DNA of 64,000 bases, taken from the NCBI GenBank assembly GCA_028826165.1, contig JAPDFW010000081.1:228001-292000 (forward strand), in the 5' to 3' direction. Origin of the DNA: Anaeramoeba ignava (taxonomy: Eukaryota > Metamonada > Anaeramoebidae). Below the pieces are notes generated by a model. It did no database searches. It worked only from the letters and a program-made list of their open reading frames with translations, and was not told the DNA's origin. The translations under genes and the position numbers were made by a program. Below are positions 42,501 through 55,219 of the stretch, one piece after another; position 1 is the first letter of the stretch, and each line of letters begins with the position of its first letter.

Positions 42501-45500
42501 AATGCGCGACTTCAAATGACAGAACCAAGTCCAATTGCAATTCATGTTTCTGGAACTATTCCCGATTACCAACGCCACCAATATATGCTTGTTCAGAAAC
42601 AGGACGAAAATATCATGCAAGGAATCATCCTCTTCTTCTCATGTCTTGTCCGTTACGCCGAGTCTGGAGATCCTTGCGGTCGTTCTGCTTTGCAAATCAT
42701 TTTGGGCGATATTCTTCGTCGCGATGCTAAGCAAAACTCAACTCTTCTACTCGCTTTGATTCAAGCCTTTCTGAGACACTTCACTCAAACTATGATCCAA
42801 TTTTCGCGCGCAGCAAAATCTTCTGGTGAAAAGCGTGTGGCGTCTCTTCAATCCCAAATGGAAAAGTGGATCAATGATAGTCCTGGTGGCCAAGTTGTTC
42901 AACATGTCTTGGTTGCTATTCTAGAGATTTCTCGCCATCACGATATCGAGTTTGCTCAAGGAATTGTTGCTGATCTTGTTGCATTTATAAAAACACTTGA
43001 TCATTGCAATATCTGGATGCAATTTGGAGATGATCATAACAATATCGAGTTGATCCGAATTTGGAAAGTTTATCGCGGAATTTCTACACAAAAAATATTT
43101 TTTACTGCAGGTGTTGAACATTACGCAGATTTTGATGATAAACAACAATTTGATGAAAATACCGAAATGAATCCAAAAACCAAAAATAACAAAAACCTGA
43201 AAATAATCACAATTCCCGGCGCTCGTTTTATTTCAATCAAAATATACAAAAATCAATACAAAGGCTCTGTTACAATTCGAGCAATGCATAACGGCGAAAT
43301 TGTTCGAAACGTCAAAATCAAAAAATCACAAAAGGTCAATGGATGCAAACTAATATTCCCGGGAGATTCAGTAGAAATCGAATTCGGGAAAACAGAAAAA
43401 AAAGGTGGACCAATAACAGGCAAAATAATCGGGCATTTCACAACAGCATCAAGTAGAAACTACGAAGAACTCATACTATTCGAGGCAGTAGCATGCCGTG
43501 GACTTGGACAGATTCTCCAAAATTTGATTCTAGGAGACGGGGATGAAGAAGAACAGAGTCGACAACAGGTGACAATCGAGGTAATGCGAAGACAGAACTG
43601 GGAGCGGATCTACATCCAGAGCGAAAGAAGCAGGAGCAGAACTCGTGCATTTGATACTATCACAAATGTTCTTCCGATAATAAACTGTCCGTTTATGAAG
43701 GACGAACTAATGACGCCAATCAAATCAGCACTCGTTAGTCTCGGCATGGCAAACAGACCCTCAAGCGAGTACGAACACTGTAATTATCTTTCAAGACTGG
43801 AAGTGTGCGATCCAAATCTCAAAACACATCTTAGAACCGCATTTTATAAAATGATGCGTTCGATGCTGAATTACGCATCAAAAACAAGCGAGTCTGCGCT
43901 TCTTAGAAGACTTTGCTTGTCAGTTCTTACCCTCAAGTTCCCCAGAAAAGACCATTTCGATCTCAGCGAGATTGATATTGTCGGTTTTCTTCGCTCGCAA
44001 ATAAACTCAATGGTCGGGATGCAGGAACGGCAAGCTATGACTTCGGGTGAACCATTGATTCATCCCGCAATTGTGAACGAGTTTTATGAATTCCAATCAA
44101 GTCACGAAATATCCTTCCATATGGAAATTGCGCGTACTTTCTTGCTCATTGGAATGGTTCTTTTTTCTGCGCGTAAACCAGAGACGCAAAGCGAGAAAAA
44201 AAGCAAATCGGGAAAACCCAAGAAATCTAAAAAATCTGTCGATACACTTTCCAAAATTCAAGAATCATACTACACTCTTCTGCTCGACCGTTTGAAGGAC
44301 TCAGCCAAGATTCTTTGCAGTTTTTTCGGTTTCCATAAAATAAAGCATCTCTATGCACTGTCTGAAATACCACTTGCTCGTCAGCGTCTTGCAAATAAAG
44401 AAATAATCAGTCTTCTTGTCAAGATGCTCAAATTCGGTGCTCTTCGCACTCAGGTCTTGATACTCAGGCTGATGAGAAGACTTCTTCCAGTTGTTGATCC
44501 CCTGTCAGTAAATCTCGATATTGATTGCAATGCCGTGCTCCATTTTTTAATCCGCGCACTGGCTGCACTTAAGCTACGAGGCTCCACAATATTATTCGAT
44601 CCCCAATCAAATCCAAAACATCCTTTCAATCTCGGCATTATCCCGCAAATCGCAAAGTTCCCCCAGAGAGAGTTCCATGAATTCTCTTCCCTTACTACGC
44701 CTGTCTTTCCTCTCATCAGCATCAACAAGCAGAAGTACAAAAATGCCAGTGCAAGATATGCCCATTTTCTAAGCACTTTTTTCATCACAAACACCCATCC
44801 GCATCTTCTTTGCACAGAGCTCCAGATCCATCCCAATCTCGGTTTCTGCGATTTCGTCTATTCCCGTCTTCCTTCTCGCTGGATCAGCTCCACTCTCCAC
44901 ATCGAGTCTTCGCTATCTCTTATTTTGCCTCAGATCTCAAACCAAAATATTTTCCCTAATTCCGTTATTCCTGTTCCTAATTCCTATTTTTCAGTTGAAA
45001 AAGATCCTTCATTCCAGAATCCAGAATATTCTCAAGCATTTCTTCGAGATCCAAAAGCATTAAAGAGTAACGAGCATCTTGCTTTTGCAAACTACCATAT
45101 CCCGCAGGCAATCCACACGTTTTACTACGAAATCAAGATCCAAAACGAAGACAAAAGAAGGGAGCTCATTTCAGAAAGATCAGGCAAATTCACTCAAAAA
45201 ACAAGCCAAAATGCTCTTCATCTGTGCTTTGGAATTGCGGCAGTACGTCCCACATTATCCTCCTCAAGACTCGATACAGATGCGGATGTTGATGAAGCTG
45301 ATATTTACTGCGAGCAAAGTTCCTGGTATCTTTTCGACGCAGAAACAGGAAGCAAAATTTGCCGCACATCTTCCAGACACCTTTCTCAATACGGTCCTGC
45401 ATTCAACGTTGGTGATGTTGTTGGATGCGGCATCAAACAAAAAGAAGGCGTGATCTTCTTCACAAAGAACGGGAAAGATCTTGGAATTGCGTTCAAAAAT

Positions 45501-48500
45501 GTGAGCGGACGATTTGTACCAATTGTTCTTCTTGGATCTTTTGGATTGAAAATAACTGCGAATTTTGGATCGAAACAATATTTCTTTGATTTCGAGAATT
45601 ATATACAAACTCACATCCCAAAAACATACAACAAACTGGTTGTGGAATACACATCTCGTGTGCTTATTGGAGAATTTGTAATGACCTTGCGCTCGCTTTC
45701 CCAGCACAAAAGATGGAGCCATTATATAAGCGAAGAAATGCGGAATCCTGTTAATGAAATCTCTTCACAAATCGCGAAAACCGAAGGCAATTCCCAAATC
45801 AATCCTGACAAAGAGGTTTCTTTTGCGAAATTCCTTATGAATCTCACAACAACCCTTCTTGTTCTTGGTGCTTACACAGAAACACTGCGATTAGGCGTGT
45901 CTGTGGATATTGATCTTTCGGGATATCAAAATGAATTGCGATTGAACTCAGTTTTAGACAAAAACATCACTCGAAATACGTTCAATATCAAAAACACTTT
46001 CCACAACAGAAATATGCATAATCACAATCACTTCAACCGAAAATATCCTCGCGATTTCTCGCGAAAATCCCACCAGCAACACACAAATCTTCGTGGTGTT
46101 GTTGTGGATTATGTTCCAGGAAATCTCGAGGCTTATGTGCTGATTGTGGATGCTGATCCGCAAGACCCTATCTTCGATGTTGGCCAGGTTGTTACTCTTT
46201 CTGTAAATTCACTTATTCCCAAAGAAGAATTTCCTCGAAATTTTCCCGAAATTTTTCCTTTTGATAGCTCAACTGTCGAGGCACTTGAACCATTTTATGC
46301 CAAAACACATACCCAATTTCCTACCAAATACTGGCCCATTTTCTTCCAGATTCAAACAATGGTTCTCAAAACACTCTATCGAAACGCAAACAATATTGAT
46401 ATTTCAAAAATCGATACTCGCAATCTTATTTCCTTTTTCGAGAGCGCATTTCGTGAGCCACCATCTCCCAACCTCGATATAAGAACTGCAGAGTTTGTTC
46501 TTGTTCATCTTTATGACAAGCACATCCGCCATAATTTATTTACTCCCTCAACCCCAAAATCGGAAAAAACTGTTTCAAGACAGCAAACCAATTTTACCAA
46601 GTCCGAAAACAATTATTCAAGATCAGAAAGTTTCCCCAAATCCGAAAGCAATTTTTCAAGATCGGAAAGTTTTTCCAAATCCGAAAGCAATTTGATCTCC
46701 AAAGAAAGTAATACAAACCAAAATTGGGAAAAAATCCAAGTGGGTGATTTTGTGTATGTGAATGGCGTCACGCAAGCACTTGAATCCCAAACATTCATTT
46801 GGAACTGGAATAGCGAGATGATCACAAGTCTGAAGCGTCTGGGGATTGTTATCCGCAAACACGATCCAACACGCACAATTCTTCTCTGCACATTCAACCA
46901 TGATGACATGCGTCTCGAGGAGTGGTGGTATCGAGCAGAATGGCTCTTACTGGCAAATGAGGATATTGTTGAGAAAGATAACCGCTTGTCAGACCAGTAC
47001 TTTATCCTCAAAATACTGAAGCTAAAAAGCGAGGCAAGCTGCCATATCACAGATCATGTCAACAGTCTTCTTTGTATTCTATACTCCCGAAAACTTGTTC
47101 TTCGTCTTCTGGCAAACAATATCGCTTCTCCCGCTCATTTCGCATTCCGTGTGTTTGGCGTTTCAACTAATATCGTTCCTCTTTTTAAGATCTCCTTGCT
47201 TGCAGACAAAAATCGAAGTGATAACAAGCATTACAATATTTTTAGAACAGCACTTTACTTCATCCTCCAGAACGCCGAAACCACCAAAGAATCTCATATC
47301 TTTCTTGAGAAGCTTTTCCACGAATTCTATATCCAGCTCAATCCTGTTGTCAAACGCCACGAAAAAATCCATCTTTTTGAGGCAAAGTTCCCAGACCCAA
47401 AACCAAATTCGCAGGTGATTATCGACGACCGTTTGATCCACATCCCAAAAAGCTCGCAGATTCTTGTTGTATTTCTATCGCAGACTCAGTTGATACCTGG
47501 GAAAGAGGCCTTATATCTTTTTCATGCAGGAGGAACACAACAGAACGCACTGTTGTCAATTATGACAGGAAGTGGATTGGGGACATTTCCTCGACAGATC
47601 ATTAACAACGACCGTTTTTGGGTTCGCACTGTGCTTAACTATCCTCAACTTCTCCACACAACACAAACCTTTACTTCAGTCTCACCATCAAACACGTTTC
47701 TTTCTTCTCCCGAAATCAAGTTTTCCACACAAATCATCAAAACCATGAGCCAGCTCAAATATCAGCGCGAAAGAGCACATAAGCCCAGTCGCGGCTACAG
47801 ATTCTATGTCGTTACTCTTCAGAAACGGATCTCAGACAAGGAGAATTGTCTCCGTTTTTCTGAGCAATACATCCTTGGATTTGTGCGTCTGATTCATGAT
47901 TTCCCCTTCAAAATGGCATCCACTTCATATTTCTTCAGCGATGAGTCTCTTCTCCAGCTTCTTGAGTCGAGAATTTTCTCTGTGGAAACTCGCATCTTTG
48001 TTCTCCAGGCACTTACAAGCAAAATTCGTGCCCAGATCTCAATTTACAATCACCAAGTTTCTCATCCCCCAAATTCCGTCTTTTGGAATGCTTTTTGGAA
48101 ATATCTTCCTGAGCTCGATTCCATTTTCCAAGAAGAAAACCGACTTGCAACATCAGACCCAAATATGATCCATTCGGATTATGTCAAAACTCTTACAGAC
48201 TTCCTGATCCATATCCATCATCTTTATCATAATATTTTCCATTTCAGCAATTTACATCAAGATATCGATATTGTTTGGTTTCGTCGCTTGGTGTCATTCA
48301 TCTTTTCTCTTGAAAATCGGATCGCATTTAACTTCTCTTTCCACAATTTCAATCAGCCATCTCCTCTTTCATCCGATTTTTCGCTGAATCTGCAAACATG
48401 CGAAAAGCTATTCAGCATTTCCGATTTCATAAATATTCATTTTCCTGATCTTCCACTTTCTTCCTCTCTCAAATTTACAGAGCTTATCCACACAATGAAT

Positions 48501-51500
48501 GGCAATATTTCCTGGCCCTTTTCCTGCACACTTCTTGTTAATTCTCGAGAAGTCAACGCAGAAAACGATATTCTTTTTGGTTTTCTCATCGAATTTAACC
48601 GCAATATTCTCGAGTTTTTCCCTGTCATTCATTTTATTGACCAATCATTTGAACAACCAAACTTATTTGAAATTTGGGAAAATTACAGTTCTTATTTGTA
48701 TTCCAGATCTCCAACCTTCTCTCCCAAAACATCCCTAAGTTATTCGCATTTGCAAACGAAACCCAATTCTCAATTTATCCCAAAAAGCAATTTTAATCCT
48801 GTTTATAATTCACAGAAAAACAACCAGCAAAGCATCCCAAGTGTTTTCAATTACCAAGCTTTCCAGACACAAAATAACACAAACCAACCCTCTATTAAGA
48901 ATCAAAGCAAATCCTTTTCAATTTCTTCTCAAAAATCTTCGACGGATAATAACAATAACAACAACAACAACAGCAACACTAATAAAAAGAGTTGGTTAAA
49001 TTTTTATTTTCCTGATAATAATCAACTCCAAAATTCAACTCGAAATCCAAACATGTTAAATTTAAAAAATACAAATATAGAAAATACAAATATAAAAAAT
49101 ACAAATCTAGAAAATACAAATCTAGAAAATCCAAAAAGCCCAAAGAAACAATCTTCAAATCAAATAATGAGTTTCTTAGATGATGATGGTATTGAAGATA
49201 TTAACCTATACAGCAGTCTTCCAGAATCAGACTCAGATTCAGGAACTAATTTTTCTGATTTTATTTATGAAAGTGAAACGGATATTGAAAAGTCAATCCC
49301 TAATAGAAATATCCAAAATGAAATTCAAATACAAATTCAAAAATCTCAAGGCAATTCTTATGAAAAACAAAAAAATTTGTTGAGAACCGAAAATGTTCAA
49401 ACTCAAATTAGTGAGATGATCCACAGACCAAATTTTTCATTGCAAAATTTTTCAAATAAACAAAATTCTAATACATCAGATATTCGAGGTTATGAAAACC
49501 ATCAAATAATTAATCAAGTAAATTCTTTTCAAGATTTAAATTATAATCTTATTGATTCTCAAGATGAACCACTATCTGAAATTTCCCTTTTTCCACGCAA
49601 TAATAGCCAATTCAATATTTCTCGTCAGGCTCGTTTACAAACTTCATTTTCTGAAGTATTTTCTCCTGAATATATTCGAAAATTAGGATTTTCTCAGAAA
49701 AGGGATTCTAATCAGCAAATCGACAAAGAAGAGGAACAGCAACAAAAATATCAAATTATTCAAAATATTCAAAATCAAATTCCTCAAAATATTCAAAATC
49801 AAAATAATAATATTCAACAAAATTCACAACAAAAATATCAAATTATTCAAAATATTCAACACCAAAATTCACAACATCAAAAATATCAAATTCCTCAAAA
49901 TATTCAAAATCAAAATAATAATATTCAACAAAATTCACATCAAAATCAAAATAATAATATTCAACAAATTATTCAACAAAATTCCAATCCAAAATATCAA
50001 ATTCCTCAAAATAATAATATTCAACAAATTATTCAACAAAATTCACAACAAAAATATCAAATTATTCAAAATATTCAAAATCAAAATCAAAATCAAAATC
50101 AAAATCAAAATAATAATATTCAACAAATTATTCAACAAAATTCACAACAACAAAAATATCAAATTCCTCAAAATATTAATATTCAACAAATCATTCAACA
50201 AAATTCACATCATCAAAAAATATTCAACAAAATTCACATCATCAAAATATTCAACAAAATTCACAACAACAAAAATATCAAATTCTTCAAAATATTCAAC
50301 ACCAAAATTCACAACATCAAAAATATCAAATTCCTCAAAATATTCAAAATCAAAATCTAAAATATCAAATTCCTCAAAATAATAATATTCAACAAATTAT
50401 TCAACAAAATTCACAACAACAAAAATATCAAATTCCTCAAAATATTCAAAATCAAAATCAAAATCAAAATCTAAAATATCAAATTCCTCAAAATAATAAT
50501 ATTCAACAAATCATTCAACAAAATTCACATCATCAAAATATTCAACAAAATTCACAACAACAAAAATATCAAATTCTTCAAAATAATAATATTCAAAATC
50601 TAAATCAAAATCAAAATCAAAATAATAATATTCAACAAATCATTCAACAAAATTCACAACAAAAATATCAAATTCTTCAAAATATTAATATTCAAAATCA
50701 AAATTCACATCAATATCAAAATCAAAATAATAATATTCAACAAATTATTCAACAAAATTCACAACAAAAATATCAAAATATTCAAAATCAAAATGACCAA
50801 AAATCCGTCGAAATACACATATCAAAAATTATTACTGATTTAAGAAGATTGATATTATATAAAACAAAAATACAAATACTGGAAAATGTCTTGAACCAAA
50901 CAACATTTCCAGTAACAAAAATTTTAATAAAAATTTCATATGATCCATTAAATAAAAATCAACATATTTTGAGCAAATTCTGAATCAATTTCATTCTATC
51001 AGGCCTGAACTTCTCAGAACACCCAAATTATTAGTGAAATTTGATCCAATTATAGAAGAAATTATGCGCAATTCCTTTACAGAATATATTCAAAAAGATA
51101 ATAGCGAAATTCCAGAAAAAATTAACACAATTAATCTTGTGCATTTCTTACTCACAAATTTACTGAAAGAAGATCAGAATTTGTTTACAAAATGCCGAAC
51201 AGATTCAAATGCAAAACCCGTTGTTCCTTATTCAAATAATCTCACAAAACGTAAGCAATCTCAATACATTTTTTTGGGGAAACTTATTGGTATTTCAATT
51301 CGCAACTCTATTCCTATCAACATCCCTTTTCCATCATTAGTTTGGAAATTAATAGTTTTTGAAAAACCAAATTTTGAAGATTTAAAAGAAGTGGATCATT
51401 CTTTATTTTTATTTCTTGAGAAAATAACACAGAATTCCAAAAGTCAATTTGAACAACTGATAAAAGATCACGAAAGTAATTTCACAATTGATTCATTTGG

Positions 51501-51726
51501 TAAATCTAATCGAATTGAATTATTTCCTGGCGGTTCAATGACTCGATTAAAATTCGAAATAACAAAAGAATATTCCAATTTATGCCAAAATTTTAGAATG
51601 AATGAATTTTTCCCTCAAATCCATTTGATTCAAGAAGGAATTAAACAAATCATTCCAAATTTTCATATTTTTCATTTGTTTACTTGGCAAGAATTCAAAA
51701 AATTAATTTCTAGAAAAGTGAAGTAA
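39516..51726 (+). CDS. Giant SPRY/HECT-family protein, HECT C-lobe absent
   Basis: A single open frame from 39516 to 50360, continued after two slips to 51726, gives about 4070 residues. Visible parts are a helical N-terminal half, a beta-rich CUB/galactose-binding-like domain around 1225-1310, an SPRY domain around 1850-2030 (HLCFGIAAV, GCGIKQKEGVIFFTKNG), an MIB/HERC2-like strand region around 2405-2485 (VYVNG, EWWYRAEW), an Asn/Gln/Ile/Pro-rich repeat coded by 49740-50800, and a HECT N-lobe (FLGKLIGISIRNS, ELFPGGS). The closest layout I know is HECTD4. The HECT C-lobe with the thioester Cys is not present: the frame ends soon after the N-lobe motif FTWQEFKKL. Slips are in the six-A run 50215-50220 and the five-A run 50954-50958. 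Confidence 0.8.
49740..50800 (+). repeat. Coding Asn/Gln/Ile/Pro minisatellite in the giant gene
   Basis: Tandem segments such as AAATATCAAATTCCTCAAAA and ATTCAACAAATTATTCAACA are mixed with CAAAAT hexamers. They encode KYQIPQN, NIQQIIQQNS and NQNQ blocks. The frame is kept across most units; one six-A unit at 50215-50220 breaks it, whereas the following equivalent unit has four A and keeps it. Confidence 0.88.
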
Positions 51727-51824
51727 ATAAAACAGTTATTTTGTTTTTGAATTGAATTTTATTTTTTTTCAAATCAAAAAAAAAGAAAGAAAGAAAAAGA
51801 AGATGATTCTGTGGTTTTTTTTTT

Positions 51825-52437
51825 TTAAAGAATAATTGATCTATTTGATTTATTTTCTTTTGGATCTCTTGATAATTTTTTTTCTTTCAATTTTTCTTCA
51901 TAATCTTTAAATAATTCTTTTTGGTTTTTTCCTAACCAAAACAAATAATGAAAAGATATAATATTTTCACTCATATCATCAAATTCAAATTTAGCTGCAT
52001 AATTTCCAACTAGACTAATTGACATAACACTAACAAATTTTCTTCCTGGAATCAACTAAAAAATTTTAAATAAATGAAAAAATTTTAAATAAATGAAAAA
52101 ATTTTAAATGAATGAAAAAATTTTTACTTGTTTTTCTTCAGTTTGAGGAGGAATTGCTCTAAGAAGTTCAGCAGGAATTTCAAGTTCTGTTTTATCATCA
52201 AAAGTTACTTTTAATTTCTTATTAAAAAATTTTTTTATTTAAATTTTGATTTTGATTTTGATTTTGATTAAAATTTACTTTCTCTTTTGAAAAATAATCA
52301 ATTGATTTGCATTTTTGTTTCATTATTTCATTTTCATTAAATTTTAAAGAAGAAAACCAAGAAGAAGGAATTTTTTGCAAAGAAGGAATTTTTTGGAAAG
52401 GAAATTTAAAATTTGATTTTTGGATTAAAGAAAGCAT
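51825..52437 (-). CDS. DUF971 / GBBH-like N-terminal domain protein, mitochondrial-type presequence
   Basis: Exons are 52437-52279, 52217-52128 and 52055-51825, all phase 0, for 159 residues. The first ~35 residues are rich in Phe, Ser, Lys and Ile without acids, like a mitochondrial or related-organelle targeting peptide. The body reads KLKVTFDDKTELEIPAELLR, then SISLVGNYAAKFEFDD and ISFHYLFWLG, the order of the DUF971/gamma-butyrobetaine-hydroxylase N-terminal domain. Such domains occur alone in proteins linked to iron-sulfur cluster assembly and fused to hydroxylases. Here it is alone. The first intron contains a CAAAAT repeat. The gene converges with the giant HECT-family gene. Confidence 0.82.
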
Positions 52438-52507
52438 TTTTATTTTGAATTTAAAAAAATGAAAAAATGAAAAATTGAAAAATTAATAAAACAAAATTTT
52501 CTTTTTT

Positions 52508-55085
52508 TCATTTAATCATTTGATCCAAAATTTCTTTAAAAATCTCAAAAGAAGGAACCATTTGAGTTTCATAACAAGCAAAAGCGATATTTTCCCAATG
52601 TTGAAAAATTTCAAGAAGCATAATTTTCAATTTTGACTTGGCAATCTCACGAAGACCATAAGAAGGATGAATATCTTTATTGATTTTCTTAAAAGAGAGA
52701 GAGATTCTGTCTTCTATTGATTTATTAGAGAATTTTTTAATCATCTGAGTAAAAGCGCCCATTGAGAAACTACTTTGGAATGTAACTTCTTGGTAAGTAT
52801 GCGAAGGAAGAAGGGAATCAATTTTCATAAAGAAGTCTGCAGGCTCAGAAAAATTTGTGCGAATCAATGAGTTAATATAAGACCGGAAATTTTTCTCGTA
52901 TTTTTCTTTTGCTTGTGCAATATATGGATCCAATGATGGAATTTGAAAGGATTTTTCTAACGAACTGAAGAAATGGTGATAATTCTCAAAAAGATAAATA
53001 TTTCGATATTTTTGATTTGATTCTGCAACTTCCTTTTCAAGCCATTCAAACATTCGAACCACAATTTTGAGATATCCATGATCCGCAGAGCCTCTTGAAT
53101 CCGAATCAATGATTTTTTCGATTCTTTCCACAAAAAGTGGGAATTTTATAAAAATTGGGAAAATTCCACATCTTTTTCCTGGAATTTTGCTTTCTTCAAA
53201 AATACGGATTTGGGAATCAATATAAACAGAAAACACTTTTTGTAACTCGATCTGGCATTCCGTTAATAACCGAAGAAGCACCAAATCATGATCCCGATAA
53301 ATCACAATAAATCTGTGAACCGTGCCGATCATTTGCAGAATAAAAAGATTGTCCATTTTATTTGCTTTTTCAATTAGAATTTCCAATTGAGGTAAAATTG
53401 TTCCTTCAAAAATTTGTTCCAATAATTGACTTATTTTTTCAGAATTCGGCACTTGAAGTGATTCCATTTCCTCAATTTCTTTAAAATTCCCGTTGAATTC
53501 CTGCCATTTTGTATCACAAAAATTGAAAAAGATGTGGACAAATTTTTGTTCAAGAAAAATAAAGGGTGCAATTTCATTCAAAGCTTTTTCGAATATTGTT
53601 GTGATTTTTTCCTTGTTTGGCGGCAGTTTTTTTTCATGTGGGATTGTTGGTGGTAATTGTAGTATGTTAGCTTTTCTTTCTTCCTTGAAAATCTTATTTT
53701 TTAATTCTTCAAATAATTTGTGGAATTGTTTTCTATAAAGATTTCTCATTTCATGAATGTATTTTGTTTGAACTTCTAAATATTTAGGTTGATCTAAGTC
53801 TTTAAGCCAAGCAATAAAACAAGAGTAAAGAACTAATTGTTTGTGAACGAATTCTATTTTTTTTGCTAGAAATAATTTTTTTCCGATTTTGAATTGAATT
53901 TTAGATTAAATTTTGAATTGAATTGAATATTGAATATTGAATTAAATATTGAATATTGAATATTGAATTGAATATTGAATTGAATTGAATTGAATATTGA
54001 ATTAAATTGAATTGAATTAAATATTAAATTGAATATTAAATATTGAATTAAATTGAATTGAATATTAAATATTGAATTGGATTAAATATTGAATTGAATA
54101 TTGAATTGAATTGAATATTGAATATTAAATTGAATTGAATATTAAATATTAAATTGAATTGAATATTAAATATTAAATTGAATTGAATATTAAATATTAA
54201 ATTGAATTGAATTGAATTGAATATTGAAAATTGAATTGAATTGAATTGAATTGAATTGAATTGAATTAAATTGAATTTTGGATTAAATATTGAATTAAAT
54301 TAAATATTGAATATTGAATTAAATTGAATTTTGGATTAAATATTAAATTTTGAATTGAATATTAAATTGATTTGAAAAATACTCTTTGAAACATTCACTG
54401 AATTTTGCTCATTATTTTTGGGACGAGATAATTGATCAATATTTTCAAATCTCTTAATTAAAAACTCAACCAGATTTCCTTTAAAAATGGTTTCTAATTC
54501 ATTAAAACGTGAAATCTTTGTATGAACAGCATTCAATTTCAAAAGACCCAAAGATTCCTCTTTTTTAATTGATAAACTTAATTTTTGAATTGAAAGCCAA
54601 ATTCTTGATAATTCAAGAGGTTTTGTTGTATCAAGATTTTGATTCTCTATAATCTTGCAATCCTGCTCTGTATCATTAAACCGAGTTATCAAAGAAGAGA
54701 TATCTTCCAAAACCTTCCCGCGATTGGTCGTTCTTGTCGCTCTTTCGTTATTATCTTTTTCAATTTGTTGTATGTTTCTCCGCATTGAGTTCAATTTTCC
54801 ACTGAATAAATTAAGTAAATTTTGCATCTCGCTTAATTCTTTCTGTGCCTCTTCAAGTCGCTCAACAATTTCTCTTGTGGCTTCTTCTGTTTTGATTAAC
54901 TCGATAATGTTTGTTTTTTCAAGATTGTGAAGTTGTTTATTTAATTGCTTTACAATATCATCTGCTTGATCAAATGATTTGGTTTTTCCAAGAAGTGAAT
55001 CAATATTTTTTATATCATGAGTTGATAAAGAACGTGAATCAATAAACTCATTTGGATTATTTTCATTTAAAGTAGGTTTAAACAT
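52508..55085 (-). CDS. SEC3: Exocyst subunit Sec3/EXOC1, two exons
   Basis: Exon 1 is 55085-54383 and exon 2 is 53865-52508, joined at phase 1/2, for 686 residues. Exon 1 is a long coiled coil whose LNSMRRNIQQIEKDNN segment matches the Sec3 coiled coil (ending in QIESEN in animals). Exon 2 is helical and includes FIDxQI-type IDSQIRIFEESKI, KRCGIFPIFIKF and ENYHHFF, which line up with conserved EXOC1 stretches. The exocyst tethers secretory vesicles to the plasma membrane. The protein is about 200 residues shorter than the animal one and lacks the N-terminal PIP2-binding PH domain. No PH-like exon is visible upstream before the next gene. The intron is a GAATTGAATATT repeat. Confidence 0.85.
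53880..54370. repeat. GAATTGAATATT repeat in the Sec3 intron
   Basis: About 0.5 kb of GAATT, GAATATT and AAATATT units, entirely inside the intron between the two Sec3 exons (54382-53866). Confidence 0.88.
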
Positions 55086-55219
55086 TTCTTTTATTTTCCA
55101 AAAAAATGAAAAAATGAAAAAATGAAAAAATATTTTTAATCATTTTTATTCCTTTTTTTAAAAAGAAAAGAATCTAAAAATTGTTTTGGAATTTCTTTTT
55201 TTTTTTCTTTCTTAAAATA

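Noticed and set aside
40746-48738. Many 60-150 residue frames on both strands within the giant gene
   Set aside because: All overlap a 10.8-kb continuous frame with recognisable domains; the higher GC of the gene lengthens chance frames.
50221-50360. The last ~45 residues of the long frame (Lys, Ile, Phe, Asn-rich) as a true C terminus
   Set aside because: They are an out-of-frame reading of the same Gln/Asn/Ile repeat; the in-frame version continues for another 700 bp toward the HECT N-lobe.
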